64,000 bases of DNA from Rhodocollybia butyracea (GCA_015501585.1 JADNRY010000136.1:62001-126000), one strand, 5' to 3'. Shown: positions 31,341-43,264, counted from the first letter of the stretch. The notes: generated by a model from the letters alone, not told the origin. Numbers and translations: made by a program.

Positions 31341-31427
31341 GCGCCTAATTGGAGCGCCAATACGCAACACACCTTCTCCGCAACTCCAGTGGTCTGATTG
31401 CAGGACAGTAGACCAAAAACGTTGGTC
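31341..31427 (+). promoter_or_regulatory. ATG13 promoter elements: GCGCCTAATT and GACCAA palindrome
   Basis: GCGCCTAATT (31341-31350) occurs at the same place before ATG13 copies 1 and 4 and is also found just before the ATG of X genes (for example 23159-23168). GACCAA-AAACG-TTGGTC (31411-31427), 40 bp before the ATG, is kept in copies 1 (12693-12709), 4 (43143-43159) and 5 (55204-55220). Binding proteins are unknown. Confidence 0.5.
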
Positions 31428-31467
31428 TTTTTGGTGCTAATGCACAGCTGAAAACTTACGCGAAACT

Positions 31468-34400
31468 ATGACCAATGAAGCTCAGAAAGCCGACCAAATT
31501 ACCTTTCACTTTTATACCAAGCTGTTCTACGTTGTCAACGATGCACGGGCAACTGCGGCGAGCGAGCTAGGAAGCGGGAAAGTGGATAAATGGGTGTGTT
31601 TATTGAGCATATGTCCTCAAAGAAAGTACTGACTCATAAGTTTACAGTTTAACCTGGAGACACCAGATTCGGACTTGTGGACGAAGGAAGGGCGGGAACC
31701 GTACAGGACAATCTCAGCTCCTCGTGCATTGGCTCCTCTAGAGATACAAGTCCTTTTGTCTGTTCCAGAAGGCATAACAAACAACCAAGCCTTGGTCTAC
31801 ATAGCCCCCGACTCGTCCAGAATTCCTATCGAGTCAAAGTACAAATACGTGCTACTCGAACGATGGGTTTTGGACCTAACTCTCAAAGACTTTTTTACGA
31901 GTTCTTCCGATTCCGACAGCTCCAGCGGCAGCGTCTCGCTTTCAACGCTCTACAAACACGGTATACCGTTGTTTCGTTCACTGTACTCTCTGCTCCGCGT
32001 TTTACCAGCGTGGAAACTCTCGAAACGTTTCAGAACCAGGAGGCTCAACGGAACAGCCGGTTTGGGCGTGCAGGTGCGGATCCGCGGAGACCCTGGTTCC
32101 GCGATAGATGATGCGAGCGTTATGCGATATGACTCGCCTCGCAATCTCGCGCTGCCAACTAGCACACACAGTTTTCCTCCTATCCAACACCCTATCGGAT
32201 TCCTCACACTCACGTCTACCTATCTTACCTCTCCGAATTTCAGAATCGACGAGATGGAAAGCTTGTTGAGCTCGCGATTCATGTCGATGGACACGGCGAA
32301 AGGACTCGACTTTACACCGACGTTGGTAAAGAACCAACAACGGGATTCGATGTTAAGCAGTGCAGGTGGTTCTTTGGGAAGAACTGGTGTATCGTTACCT
32401 GTTCATTCGCCGCCGCGAGATATACTTCGACCGCTACAAACACACTCACATTCACGTACGCCTTCCGATGCCGATTCCATCGCGGAAAGATTCGTTATAT
32501 CTTCACGACCCGGTAGTCACCCTAACAATCCTAATCTTACCCATCCTACAAACCCTATACTTCCGATTACGCGCGCCACAACCACCACCTCTACGTCCGT
32601 CCAGAATCAAGCTCTCTCCGGCCTCGCTGCCCGGTTGAGACAAGAATCCCTCGGTAGCAATACCGCGGCCACTGCTTCAGACTCGTATCTACCAGCTATC
32701 GTTGCAACGTCGACCCACCCTTTCCCCGGTCTATCCTCTTCCTCCTTCTCCTCTTCCATCTCCGGTACGGGAACATCCGCACCAACAACTACAACTTTAA
32801 CAACCTCCCCTGTGGCGATGCGTCGTCCAGCTCCCAACCCCGTCAATCCGTTCAAATCGAATACTCTTGCTATCAGCACATCCTCGAATGCTTCGCGTCC
32901 TATGAGCGGGATCAGTGGATCTTCCCCGTCGCGTGTACCAGGTGTTTTATCTGGTTTATCTGGCGTATCTGGGCTATCCGGTTTGTCTGGCTCACCATTA
33001 AACAGCGGTACCGGTACAGGAACAGGGACTGCGACAGCGAGCACCAGCACCGCTCCTACGTCTCTCTCTTCGCTTTCGGGATTGGCGAATCTGCCTAGGC
33101 CGTCATCGTTGGCAGGGACTAGTAGTTCTGTACCAAGTGGTCTTATCGGTGTGGGTACGAATACGGGAACGGGTACGAATACGGGTACGACTACCAATAC
33201 TAGTACAGGTGCGAGTACGGGTGTCAATACTGCAGGTACTGGTACTACGAGCACCGCTGGAGCAGTCCCCGTTCCACCGCGGAAACGATATTCCTCGTCC
33301 TTCGGACATAGGTATTCCTCGCCTGCGAGGGGGAGTATAGGGAGCACGTCGCCTGCTAGGGGCAGCACGAGGGGCACACCTGGGGGCACACCTGGAGGCG
33401 CAGGGGTCAGTATGAGCAGTAGTCAAGGCGATAGTGGAGCCAATAGTGGGGGAGCGGGAAGCGTAGGACGGGATAGTGATAGGAGCGGGAGGAGTGGAGG
33501 AAGCGAGAGGGAGAGAGAGGGCAGGCGTATGAGAGCAGATGTGAGTATTTCTTTTCTTCCCATTTCAACCATCCCTTTAATGTTCGTATCCTCTCCTTCT
33601 TCTTAGACAAGCGCGATCTTCGCCACCGACTCGGATCTCCAGGAAAACCCTATCCATGCCCATACGCATCGCCGCACCCGTACCCTTAGCAATGCACATA
33701 CGCATACCCGCCGCTCTTCCGCTACCACTCCCGATGCCCTCTTCCAAATTGACCACGAGGAGATATCGCTGTTCATGCAGGACATTGATACGCGGAAACC
33801 ACTGAGTGGGCGCTCGAGGATATTCGCTGCGCAGTCGAGGGCGCGTACAGGGGGAGATGCTGAAGATGTAGGCGGTATGGCGAATATTGGGGATGTAAGG
33901 GAGGGGGCGATGATAAGAAAGGAGATAGGGAAGCGAGAGAAGCGAGGGAAGACAGGGATAAGACGATACGGGGTCTCGCTCAGCTTACCCAGAATCCACG
34001 AGAAACACGGGAGGTGGAAGCAGAAGTTTTACACCCTCCTTCATCGCCGCTTTCTCCACCACCGCTTTCGCCAAGCCCAACTACACCAGCGTTCGCACTA
34101 GGAAGTCCTCGTCGGTTTTCTTCCAGCTCGGGTTCTCCCTCAGGCTCCTCATCCCCTACCTCCCTTCCAATACCCAAACCGATACCCAAGCGCTCGTCCT
34201 ACACGGGTTCGAATATCACAGGTGCTGCCCTTGGGCTCTCCCCGCCGTCTTCGCCGCTAAGGAATGTCATTTCGTTACCGAGTGAGGAGGATCCGCCGCA
34301 GGGCCAGCGTCGGGATCAGCATCAGCAGCGGCAAGGCGACGAAGACAAAGTTGAAGAACGGGAAGATAGAGGAAGAGCAGCCGCCGCTCGATACCCACGG

Positions 34401-34478
34401 AACCTGTCATGCCGTCATCCCCACCAACACACTCCTCGCCTATGCTCACCTCCGCGGCGGACGTTGAAGCACGGCTGA
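31468..34478 (+). CDS. ATG13: Atg13, autophagy initiation factor, near-complete copy (about 930 aa)
   Basis: Atg13 is the HORMA-domain regulator of the Atg1 kinase complex at the phagophore assembly site. Exons are 31468-31593, 31648-33540 and 33607-33894, plus probably 33993-34478. The HORMA region begins QKADQITFHFYTKLFYVVND, continues with ESKYKYVLLERWVLDLTL, GIPLFRSLYSLLRVLPAWKL and PNFRIDEMESLLSSRFMSMD, and is followed by about 600 Ser/Thr/Pro/Gly-rich residues. The PPRKRYSSSFGHRY word is typical of mushroom Atg13. Exon 3 has EEISLFMQDIDTRKPLSGRS. Between exon 3 and the next segment the frame changes; either a 98-bp intron (GTAAGG at 33895 to CAG at 33992, which keeps phase) or a one-base loss in the G-run near 33903, since copy 2 reads through. 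Near the end SDVEARLKK-like sequence (ADVEARLKKMNDVF, 34462-34503) lies in another frame, so the true C-terminus is unsettled. Confidence 0.8.
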
Positions 34479-35062
34479 AGAAGATGAACGACGTGTTTTT
34501 GGCTAGTTTGGAGGGATTAGGCGGAGGGCGGGGAGGCAGGGAAGGCAGGGGAAGGCAGGGGGATTGGGATTGGGGTTATGACAGAGGGTGTCGATTCGAT
34601 TGTCTACCTACTCACTTTCCACCACTCTCGCCAACACTCCCCACTACGCTCGCCACTACTCTCTCCCGTTCACACCCTGCCCGAGCCCACCCTCCCGTGT
34701 TGGGTAACCCATTTCGAGCGTGTATATCTTATGCGTTGCTATATATATACTACGTAGACGAGCTGGACGAGCTGGTTACACGTCATATGGTGTAGGATGT
34801 TTGATTTTTCAGGTGTTCGAGTGTTCGAGGAAAGGCAGGGATTCCCGTTACCACTAGCACCTTGGTACGATACGTTCTTACGATACGTTCTTACTCCTTA
34901 CCCCAGCTCAATGAGTAGCAAGTTGCGCTGAAATATGGATGTATGGCTATACTTATGGATACTTGTCAGTAATTATTAATTATTGGCCATTGATGGACTA
35001 TTCGTCAAACCTATGGGTGTTATCGTGGTGCGGTTTCTCAAGATTTGTTGGTGTTCAGCTAC
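34479..35062 (+). other. ATG13 tail region in another frame and convergent junction
   Basis: A frame open from about 34388 to 34795 encodes ADVEARLKKMNDVFLASLEG then a Gly/Arg-rich stretch. Similar sequence lies at the same place in copies 2 and 6, so it looks like an ancestral C-terminus. From about 34930 GCGCTGAAATATGGATGTAT marks the junction with the 3' flank of X6. Confidence 0.45.
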
Positions 35063-35615
35063 TTAGCCAGGATCTCGGTTCAGACTTTGAGAGAGAGGAA
35101 GATAAAAAAATAAGGTAAGGTCCCAGACTCCCGGAGAATTGAATCCGTTTCCGTTTGCTTGATACGTTTTTGAGATGGCGAAAGTGGAGGTATGATTTTT
35201 TTTCGATGCATGACCATGACAGTACTTAGTGCATGAACATGGAACAGAACTAAATCCATGAACTTGTTCTGAGCGACTCTGACTTGAGAAGGAGACCAAT
35301 TGTATGATGAACAACGATGTAGTAGGTCCCAGCAGCCAACAGTCAAGTGTAATCCCACCTTGGTGACGATAGTCGGAAGACTGGAAAACGATGCTCAGGC
35401 AACACACCAGCGAAAAGTACACTGTCGCAACTTCTTTGCCAGACATGCAACAGTTGCGATAGATGGCTCTACATGTCAACATAGATTCTTCCCATATAAT
35501 ACCACTCTCACCCTCAAATCCATCTCTGGCCTCTACAGGATAGCTATGCCTCGCCCTAACTATTAACTATTCTATGGATCTCCCGATTGTAAGGATACAG
35601 CTTCAAAACTCCTAA

Positions 35616-36761
35616 TCAAGCGGAATGTCGAGACTGATCTGCGTGAGACGGCACCGAAGGTGACTGTCGAAGTAGGACATCCGCCGTTGAGCTAGGTGCT
35701 TTTTTTCCTGCTATTTTAAATGGTAAGATATCGCCCTCGTTGACAAACGTTTCGCCGCGGAACTCGTTTGGTATTTGTAGAACTCGGATTACTATATGTC
35801 GCGGAGCAGATGGATTGTATTCCAAGCACATAGTGCATGAAAGAGTCTTGTCTGTGCGCTCTGAAAGTCCAAGTTCGAACCTTATTGAGAAACATAAAGC
35901 AGAAAAAAACGCACTTGCTATTTTAGTAACGACTTGGGCCTGTGTGATTGTACTTGCCCCTAGGTCAACAACGGACAATGTGGTGGAACGTTGACCCATT
36001 GAGACACTGACTGGCTGTCGGAACGAAAAGAGAAGATGAGATCGAACCCTGGAGCCTACCTGGTGACCCGCTAACGTGTCGAGCTGGGACAAAACTTCCC
36101 CGGATACCATGTTGTCAAGGAGTAGGGCCTCTCGAAAATTTGTGACAAATGCAGACGTGAAGAGATGTAGCAGGTCCATTTCCCAAGGAGCTCCTGTTGG
36201 AAGTAACAAGTCTTTGCCAGCAGAGAATCCTTGTTGAGGGGGCAAGGTTTCATCGCAAGTTCTGAACCGTAAGGCCGCAGCGCATGGATGGACATCGGTA
36301 GGAGGATGATGCAAATAAAAATAACCATGAGTCCCTGCTGGAAAGGCGAGGGGGTAACCGTATTTCTTTCCCTTTGCTCTAGTAGCGATACGTTTATATG
36401 TCCCAAACATGACAGACATGTTGCAGTACCGCACTGCGAAGTGCAACTGTTGTTTCAAGTCAATGAAGTCCATTGGAACAAGCCTTGCGGGGTCAAGCGT
36501 TGAGATATTGTGTGATCGAACAAATGTCCTGCTCCCTCCCACCTGCATTTCGGTTCTTCGTTATTAGTTATCTCATTGCTTGGGGCACACCGCACATACT
36601 TTAGGGACTTTTGGGGATGGATCCAAGACTGATTTTTCTGATGGCGTGGATTCTAATTTGGTAAGAGTAGATGCATAGCGATTATTCAAAAAGATCGTCG
36701 TCAAGCCAAGGGTACTGGGCCAAATTCCCGAGGTTTGGAAGATGAGTTTGCGAGCTAACAT
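35616..36761 (-). CDS. X6: unrecognised family, 344 aa
   Basis: Minus-strand model: 36600-36761, 35915-36542 and 35616-35860. Donors are GTATGT and GTGCGT, acceptors CAG; 345 codons are open. The second intron is 54 bp and stop-free. The start is basic with NRYAST (MLARKLIFQTSG); family words are HYGY-like HGYFYLHHPP, HPCAAALRFRTCD (the ICD of the family is TCD here), LLLPTGAPWEMDLLHLF and FREALLLDNMV. It has a two-residue deletion in the DTLAGHQ region compared with X7. The last exon keeps EFRGETFVNEGD and STADVLLRQSP. X6 lies tail-to-tail with the near-complete ATG13, whose stop is about 1.1 kb away. Closest to X1 and X7 by eye. Confidence 0.78.
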
Positions 36762-36795
36762 TTGAAAGCAATTAGGCGCCCATCCGTTCAACCTG

Positions 36796-36805
36796 CTCAC
36801 GTGAG
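36796..36805. promoter_or_regulatory. E-box palindrome upstream of X6
   Basis: CTCACGTGAG on both strands, 34 bp before the X6 ATG. A second copy lies at about 36976-36985, before the decayed extra exon. Confidence 0.55.
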
Positions 36806-36869
36806 AAACATAAGCGGTCCGCCGTATCTGACCACGCACCCTTTGCTTCTTCACCTCTTTCAATCTCCT

Positions 36870-36936
36870 TTGCCGATTTGCCAAGCCTCCTGGCCCGAAT
36901 TTTTGGTGTTTGGAAGATGAACTTGCAAGCTAACAT
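36870..36936 (-). pseudogene. Decayed extra first exon upstream of X6
   Basis: ATG at 36936 opens MLACKFIFQTPKIRARRLGK, then loses similarity to X exon 1. It has its own upstream CTCACGTGAG. The structure matches the one before X1. Confidence 0.6.
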
Positions 36937-37450
36937 TTGAAGTTTGAACATGATTAGCTCATTCGTTAAGCTCGCTCACGTGAGAAAACGCTGGCGCGGT
37001 CCTTACACACGCCTAGAGTCTGATTCCTTTGGTACCGTCTAGTACTTAGCTCCAGTCCAGGTCAGAATTTCCTTGCTGATAAAATAAACATCCGGATGTC
37101 AACAACGAGGCAAGACTCGGAGCTCCGGGGTCAGACTTTTTTTTTCCTTTTGTTCTTTTGTTTTTATTCTAACACATGTTACGCATCCACAGGGATCGAC
37201 AGTGTGTGACGAGTCTGCCGAGGGAGACTTATTCTCAACAAGTTACCCAGACCTAACCAACGGTCACTTGGCTCTTCAGATGGAGAGTGTTTATATATTT
37301 TGATACATACTACTAGCACAACTCTCAATGAGCATGTTATACACAACGTTAGTCAGAAAGCGCATCGCTGATGGTTTTTTCTTCATGTATAGGTCAATCC
37401 CTGAAGGCTTCGGGCGATAGTTGCGGCTTTATTGGACTCATAACTCATTA

Positions 37451-38475
37451 CTACAAGTCACCCGGAATCAACTCAGAGATCCAACCGACTCCGGACGTCG
37501 GTGTCCCGGTCGGACGAGCACCCCTCTGAAGGTCAATGAGTCCTTTTATTTACAAAAAATCATTTCGTGAAATGGATCACTCACAAATGAGACAATGCCG
37601 TTCAAGAGGAGAGTGGCATTCTGCATTTCGGGTTGATCACTAGTGCTCTCACTGAACAAGAACCTCATGAGAAGCAAATTCGGGAAGATCGGCTCCTGAT
37701 GAATGTCTATAATCTCCCCAGTAACTTTTCCCCAGTCCTGAGTCGAAGCAGAAAACTCTGACAGCGTTGAATTGCCAGAGAATGCACCGACCGACACGGT
37801 GATGTTGACGGTGGGCTGGAAGGACAGGTTGGATTCGACGAGAGCACTTGCAAGCGATGCTGACTTGACAGCCTGGGGAACTGCTATACTGGAAGGTGGA
37901 GCCTGTACGATTATATTAACCACAGAGTCGTTAAGATCGTTATCGGTAGAATCTTCAGTCTGAGCGGTAATCAATGTAGTAGTGCCCAGGCTGGTATTGG
38001 AGGTTTGCACTATGGGTGTGTTTATGAATGGCCCTCCGGTCCCAGTGACAGAAAACTGGAATGTAAAGACAAGCGGTAGAGGACGAAGTGGACTGTCCCC
38101 CGCAACGTTACATAGTGTGGTGTTGTTGGAGACAATGTTAACCATGTTTACGCCTTCGCCGCTCCCTTGAAATATGCATGGAATAGGGACCTTGTTGCCT
38201 GTGACAGCGATGAGTACTTTCTGGGTAAACGAAGCATGGGATGTGGCTGTAACAAGGCATTTGGAAGCGGGGGGAAACAATGGCAGTACAAGAGGATTAG
38301 ATACTGTCATTTGTCTAGCAGCCAACCCCTGCGTGTTTGTGGATTAGTGGGCCGACTCCTCATAAGTATAACTTACTTGGTGAGCAGGCATAATCCCATC
38401 ATTTGGTACCGCCGCGGACAGGGTACAGAGAGCTGATAGGAAACTAAGAGCGGTGAGGATCTGGAAGGAAGACAT
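37451..38475 (-). CDS. Secreted LecB/PA-IIL-like lectin-domain protein, 305 aa
   Basis: Minus-strand model: 38377-38475, 37585-38328 and 37451-37525, with GTAAGT/GTGAGT donors and CAG acceptors; the second copy (40331-41366) conserves the same sites, including the short last exon. The first 22 residues are a signal peptide (hydrophobic LTALSFLSALCTLSAA). Residues about 158-167 read EDSTDNDLND, followed by SVVNI. This matches the calcium-binding loop of LecB-type fucose/mannose lectins (E-D-x-T-D-N-D-x-N-D). Upstream PLFPPASKCLVTATSHASFT fits the first strands of that fold. The family normally ends just after the loop, but here about 135 more residues follow (QDWGKVTGEIIDI, EMQNATLLLNGIVSF). 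Sugar binding is inferred, not shown. A TATAAAA lies 35 bp upstream of the ATG (38510-38516). Confidence 0.68.
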
Positions 38476-40330
38476 TGTGCTGCTCGCATGATGAGGGATG
38501 AATACAGCCTTTTATAGCTAGTATTACTTTTGTTGACAATAAACAGTACCTCGAATTATTTCTGCTTTGATATGCAGAAACACAGTACGAGCTTGTAAGT
38601 AAACCCAGGTCACAGGAGCCCATCAGGTGTCCATGGCCCCTAGAAAACAGTGTTCATATCTTCCCTATGGAAACGGATCGTTGATAATGGTTATAATAAG
38701 AGGGGGATGCCCTTGGGCCCCTGACAAAATGTCTTCGAATATCTCCTGCGGGAGCGGACAAATGATCATATGATCATATGAGCCACAGCCAGTGAGTATC
38801 TATTCGCATCGACAGCCAAGCCGCGGGCATTCCACTTTTTGACGTGGGTAGATACATATCAGATGTAAGTGGGGGTATTTCGGGTGCAACCATTGGTTGG
38901 GGTCCATAGATAGTTATAGATGGAGAAGGTGATTACTCGAAACCTATTGATTATGTTGTGGGCCTTGGTCGAATTTTTCAAGGTCAACTGGTTGCTACAC
39001 ATGAAATAGCTTACACAGTACTCACAGAACGACGGGCTCAACCACAAACTCGATTTTCTTCAGGTAAGCCTAGGGTGACAACATAATCATTCATGACGAT
39101 ACAGTGGACATCGAAACCATTGCCTTCGATTCAAAGGCATCGTCAGCTCCTGCATGTTAGAGAAGTTACTGTTCAATCGTATTTCGTACTAGGCGAGTAC
39201 TATTACCTGCGATTGGCGAACAAGATTGGGCAAATTTGCATTGCAGCCAACAAAGATGTACGCTGGCGCGATGCTCTATGAGGGCACGGTACTCATATAT
39301 GACCTAAGCCTGTAGAGCGGCCGGCGCATATATCAAAGGAATTCGACGAAACCAAGACGAAACTGGAATACAGGACGAGAGGATTGACTATCATGCCACA
39401 TTAGGCAAGGCAGGCACAATCCCAAACTCTCGAGTTGGGTATTACGTCTACCTTCCTCTTTGCGGGTTGAGCTCGCTGTAGTGTGGCCGTGCGGGGCCGG
39501 CTGTTCCCTCGTGGGACCCCGTCTTGTGACGGAGCCGAGTATATATTTATCTATCTATCTATCTATCTAGGCGACTCCAAACATAATTTAAGAGAGCTTT
39601 ACTACTGATAGCTATAGCTCAGTAACAGCTCGGAATTATGCCAACCCAAATGCATTCTTCCGTCTTTTTGTCAGTCATTGCGGGTACTCGGTCCATGCGC
39701 CTGCAGTTCTAGAGGAAGAAATACATTCGATATAGTACTTATCCTTTATCGAGGAAACTTGAATCGTCGCACCAAATAGTCATACGGATGGCTAATCCGG
39801 AACGTCGATAAAAGGCGCTGGGGAGGATGCGAGGACTTCAAAAACCTTAGAGATAGCGACGGAATTGGGGATGAGAATCGTATATAATATGCTGATTCTC
39901 TAACCTCAAGGCGGCTACTTATACCCTCATCGATACAAATTCTATACTTGGGAAGCCCCGCATGCAACGACGAAATACTTTGCTTGAGCCTTGAAAACAA
40001 CTGGTTTTCAATGTACTGTTGAGCTAGAGTCCATAGCTTGAGTACTTGGTTACCGTGTAAGATATGCCGAATGATACATCCTTACAGCGTTAACTCAAAC
40101 TGAACTTGAAAATCTTCAACTACAGATTGAGCGGAAAGAGGAAGAACCAACTTGTATAGTTTTTCCATAGTACCAGAGGTCGGAGCCCAACTTTCACGTT
40201 ATACATAACGTTACCCAGACAGCACATCAATGATAGTACTTCTTTCTAATCCATGTATCAATCCATTGTTATATCCAAACTAAAAACTTCGTAAGCACAA
40301 ATCCTGGGCTATAATTGCGGCAGTATTGGA
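38476..40330. other. Spacer between lectin copies, with (TATC)n microsatellite
   Basis: The first 300 bp upstream of lectin copy 1 resemble the region upstream of copy 2 (GGTTATAATAAGAGG in both). A run of about five TATC units lies at 39549-39568. No gene supported. Confidence 0.5.
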
Positions 40331-41366
40331 TCATTCCAAGTCACCCAGAATCAAATTAGACATCCAACCGACTCCGGACGTCAGCGTTCCAGTCGGACGA
40401 GCACCCCTCTGAAGGTCAATGAGTCCCGTTATTTACAAAATCCTTTCATCAAACGCATCACTCACAAATGAGACAATGCCATTCAAGAGGAGAGTGGCAT
40501 TCTGCATTTCGGGTTGATCACTAGTGCTCTCACTGAATAAGAACCTCATAACGAGCAAATTCGGGAAGATCGGCTCTTGATTGATGTCTATGATCTCCCC
40601 AGTAACTTTTCCCCAGTCCTGGGTCGAAGCAGAAAAGTCTGACAGTGTCGACTCTCCGGAGAATCCATGAACAGACACGGTGATGTTGTCTGTGGGTCGG
40701 AAGAACAAGTCGGATTCAATAAGGGTGCTTTCAAGTGATGCTGAGTTGACAGCCTGGGGAACTGCTACACTGGAAGGTGGAGCCTCTCCGAGGATAGTAA
40801 CCACAGAGTCATTAAGATCGTTATCGGTAGAGTCTTCGGTCTGGACGGAGCCCAAAGTAGTAGTGCCAACGTTGGTGAAGGTAGCTTGCACAATGGGTGT
40901 GTTTATGAATGGTCCTCCGGTACCAGTGGAAGAAAACTGGAATGTGAATTGTACAGAAAAAGAGATACTGGTCCCAGTAAATGCACATTGAGTGGTGGGA
41001 GGAACTGGAATTGAGGACAACCATGTCTACCCCTTCGCCGTTTCCCTGAAGTATGCAGGGAGCGGGGCCGGGCTTACTGCCTGTTAACACAGTGGTCTTT
41101 ACCCTTTGAATGAACGAAGCATGGGACGTGGCTAAAACAACGACATTGACACCAGCAGTGAATCCTACGATCTGAAAAGGATTAGGTACTTTCTGCTGTC
41201 TAGTAGCCAGCCCCTGCGTGTTTGTAGATTATTGAGTCGACTACCATGTCAACAGCATATAACCTACTTGGTGAGAAGATACAATTTCATCTAGTGCAGC
41301 CTGTACGGACAAGATACAGAGAATCAACAGAATACTAAGGGCGTTGAGTGTCCAGAAGGAAGGCAT
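40331..41366 (-). pseudogene. Second LecB-like copy with a frame break
   Basis: Exons by comparison with copy 1: 41268-41366, 40466-41213 and 40331-40408. The signal peptide (WTLNALSILLILCILSVQAA), splice sites and calcium-loop word EDSTDNDLND followed by SVVTI are present. Near 41020 the frame of the first part (GEGVDMVV) does not continue into the second (PPTTQCAFTG), so an indel of a few bases has occurred relative to copy 1, or a very short unrecognised intron is present. If the gene is dead it is recent, as the rest is well kept. The exon 3 word RGARPTGTLTSGVGW is nearly identical to copy 1. Confidence 0.6.
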
Positions 41367-42044
41367 GAGGCTGCTAACACAAGGAAATAGAACCTTTTAT
41401 GCTATCAATCACCTTGAAATTATTTACGCTTCGATACGCAGAAAGGTAGCAATACCTGTTATGAATAAACCCAGGTCACAGGTGACCGTGGCCCCTGGCA
41501 AACTGTGTTTAAATGTTCCTTGCGAAACGGACAAATAATAATGGTTATAATAAGAGGAGGAAGTTGCCTTGGGCCCCTGGCTAAATGTGTTCAGGTATTC
41601 CCTACAGAAACGGACAAATGATCATGTTTTGTGATAAGAAGAGATGATATGAGCAGTGAGTAGTTACACTTCTTGATGTGGACAGATACATATGACAGAT
41701 GTAACAGGTGGTCTCCGGGAGCGACTATCTACTATATTTGAATCGATAAAATGATACAGGTACCATTTTCCATCCAGTACGTCCCTCGTACGACGTTACA
41801 TGATCTTTGACAATATTTATAAAGTCAGGAATACTCAGGAGGCTTACTTTTGTATCCGTTGACTTGGGGTGGGCGAATTGAGGCGAATTGATGCTGTTTA
41901 TATATTCGATATCCTTGACTCTCCTCTCATAAAGAATCTCACAAGTTTATCAACCTCATTCAGGAGGAGAACTCTTCAATTGAACATTCATATATTGGGA
42001 TCCCCTCTCCTCTAACTGAGCTCAATACCAGCTCCCCAGTAATC
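41367..42044. other. Lectin copy 2 upstream region
   Basis: CATAAAAGG lies about 30 bp before the ATG of copy 2. Beyond it the sequence repeats parts of the lectin copy 1 upstream flank. Nothing else is supported. Confidence 0.4.
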
Positions 42045-43102
42045 GGGTTGTTTGACTTTTCGGGTGTTCTGGGTGATTCGAGTGTTCAAGGAAAGGAAGG
42101 TATTCTCGTTACTACCACTACCACCTGCTACCACCTTGGTACAATACGTTCTTACTTACCCCGGTGATCCCGCGCATAGGATGAGAAGCACTTGAGGAGG
42201 TCTGATAGCGAATGTTTAATTTATGGGTGTACAGAGTTGAAGGAGAAAAGGATAGGCCGGGGAAGGGGTGTGTCGAGGCCGGAGAGGGCTTGATCCTAGT
42301 GGACGTGGAGGTGGTGGTTGTGGCGCGTGTGATTGGAGGTATAGGGTGGGTAGGATGGGTAGGATTTTGGTGATTGCCGGGTGGTAAAGATATGTCGAGT
42401 CTCTCCGCGATGGAATCGACATCGGAAGGCGTACGCGAATGTGAGTGTGTTTGTAGAGGTCGAAGTATATCTCTCGGCGGCGAATTAGGAGGTAACGATA
42501 CGCCTGTTCTTCCCAAAGAACCACGACCTGCACTGCTCAACGTCAACGTCAACATCGAATCCCGTTGTTGGTGTAAACTTGTGTCCCTTCGCCGTATCCA
42601 TCGACACGAATCACGAGCTCAACATTCAACAAGTTTACGGTATACCGTACCTGGAGAGCGTCGAGAACGAGACACTGCCGCTGGAGCTGCCGGAATCAGA
42701 TGAACTTGTAAAAAAGTTTTTCACATATTCGTACTTTGACTCGATTGGAATTCTGGACGAGTCGGGGGTTATGTAGACCAGAACTTGGTTGTTTGTTATG
42801 CTTTTTGGGATAGACAAAAGGACTTGTATCTCTCGAGGAGCCTACAGCTAATACACGGTGAGGTGAGATTGTCCTGTACAGTTCGTGCGATTCCTTGAAT
42901 CCGTTGTCTCCAGGTTAGACTGTTAACTTATCAGTCAGTTACTTCTTCGACGAGATATGCTCAATACACGCACCCATTTATCCACTTTCCCGCTTCCTAG
43001 CTCGCTCGCCGCAGTTGCCAGTGCATCGTTGACAACGTAGAACAGCAAGTTGGTATAAAGGTGAAAGGTAATTTGGTCGGCTTTCTGAGCTTCGTTGGTC
43101 AT
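42045..43102 (-). pseudogene. ATG13 pseudogene copy 4 (internal deletion)
   Basis: Minus strand. The ATG at 43102 and the HORMA start (MTNEAQKADQITFHLYT) are intact up to the first donor, with one extra codon compared with the main copy. The second part reads PDSSRIPIESKYEYV and FFTSSSDSGSSSGSVS, then joins GSLGRTGVSLPPNSPPRDIL and ALHTPSRTPSDVDS-like words. The middle of the HORMA region (LLERWVLDL through LLRVLPAW) is missing, and the coding sequence stops near 42180, after which the ATG13 3' flank follows directly (42045-42165). The whole C-terminal half is lost. The GACCAA palindrome upstream is kept (43143-43159). Confidence 0.75.
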
Positions 43103-43264
43103 AGCTTCGCGTAAGTGTCCAGCTGTGCATTAGCACCAAAAGGACCAACGTTTTTGGTCTACTGTCCTGCAATCAGACCACTAGAAGGTTGCGTATTGGC
43201 GCTCGAATTAGGCGCGGAATTTTTCTCCGCCGGGCCGATGGCGGCCTTAACCTGGCGTACTCCT

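Noticed and set aside
32607..33426. Long minus-strand frame opposite the ATG13 Ser-rich tail (Val/Pro-rich)
   Set aside because: It is the shadow of the repetitive Ser/Thr/Gly codons of ATG13. It has no start context or introns, and the plus strand has a recognised protein.
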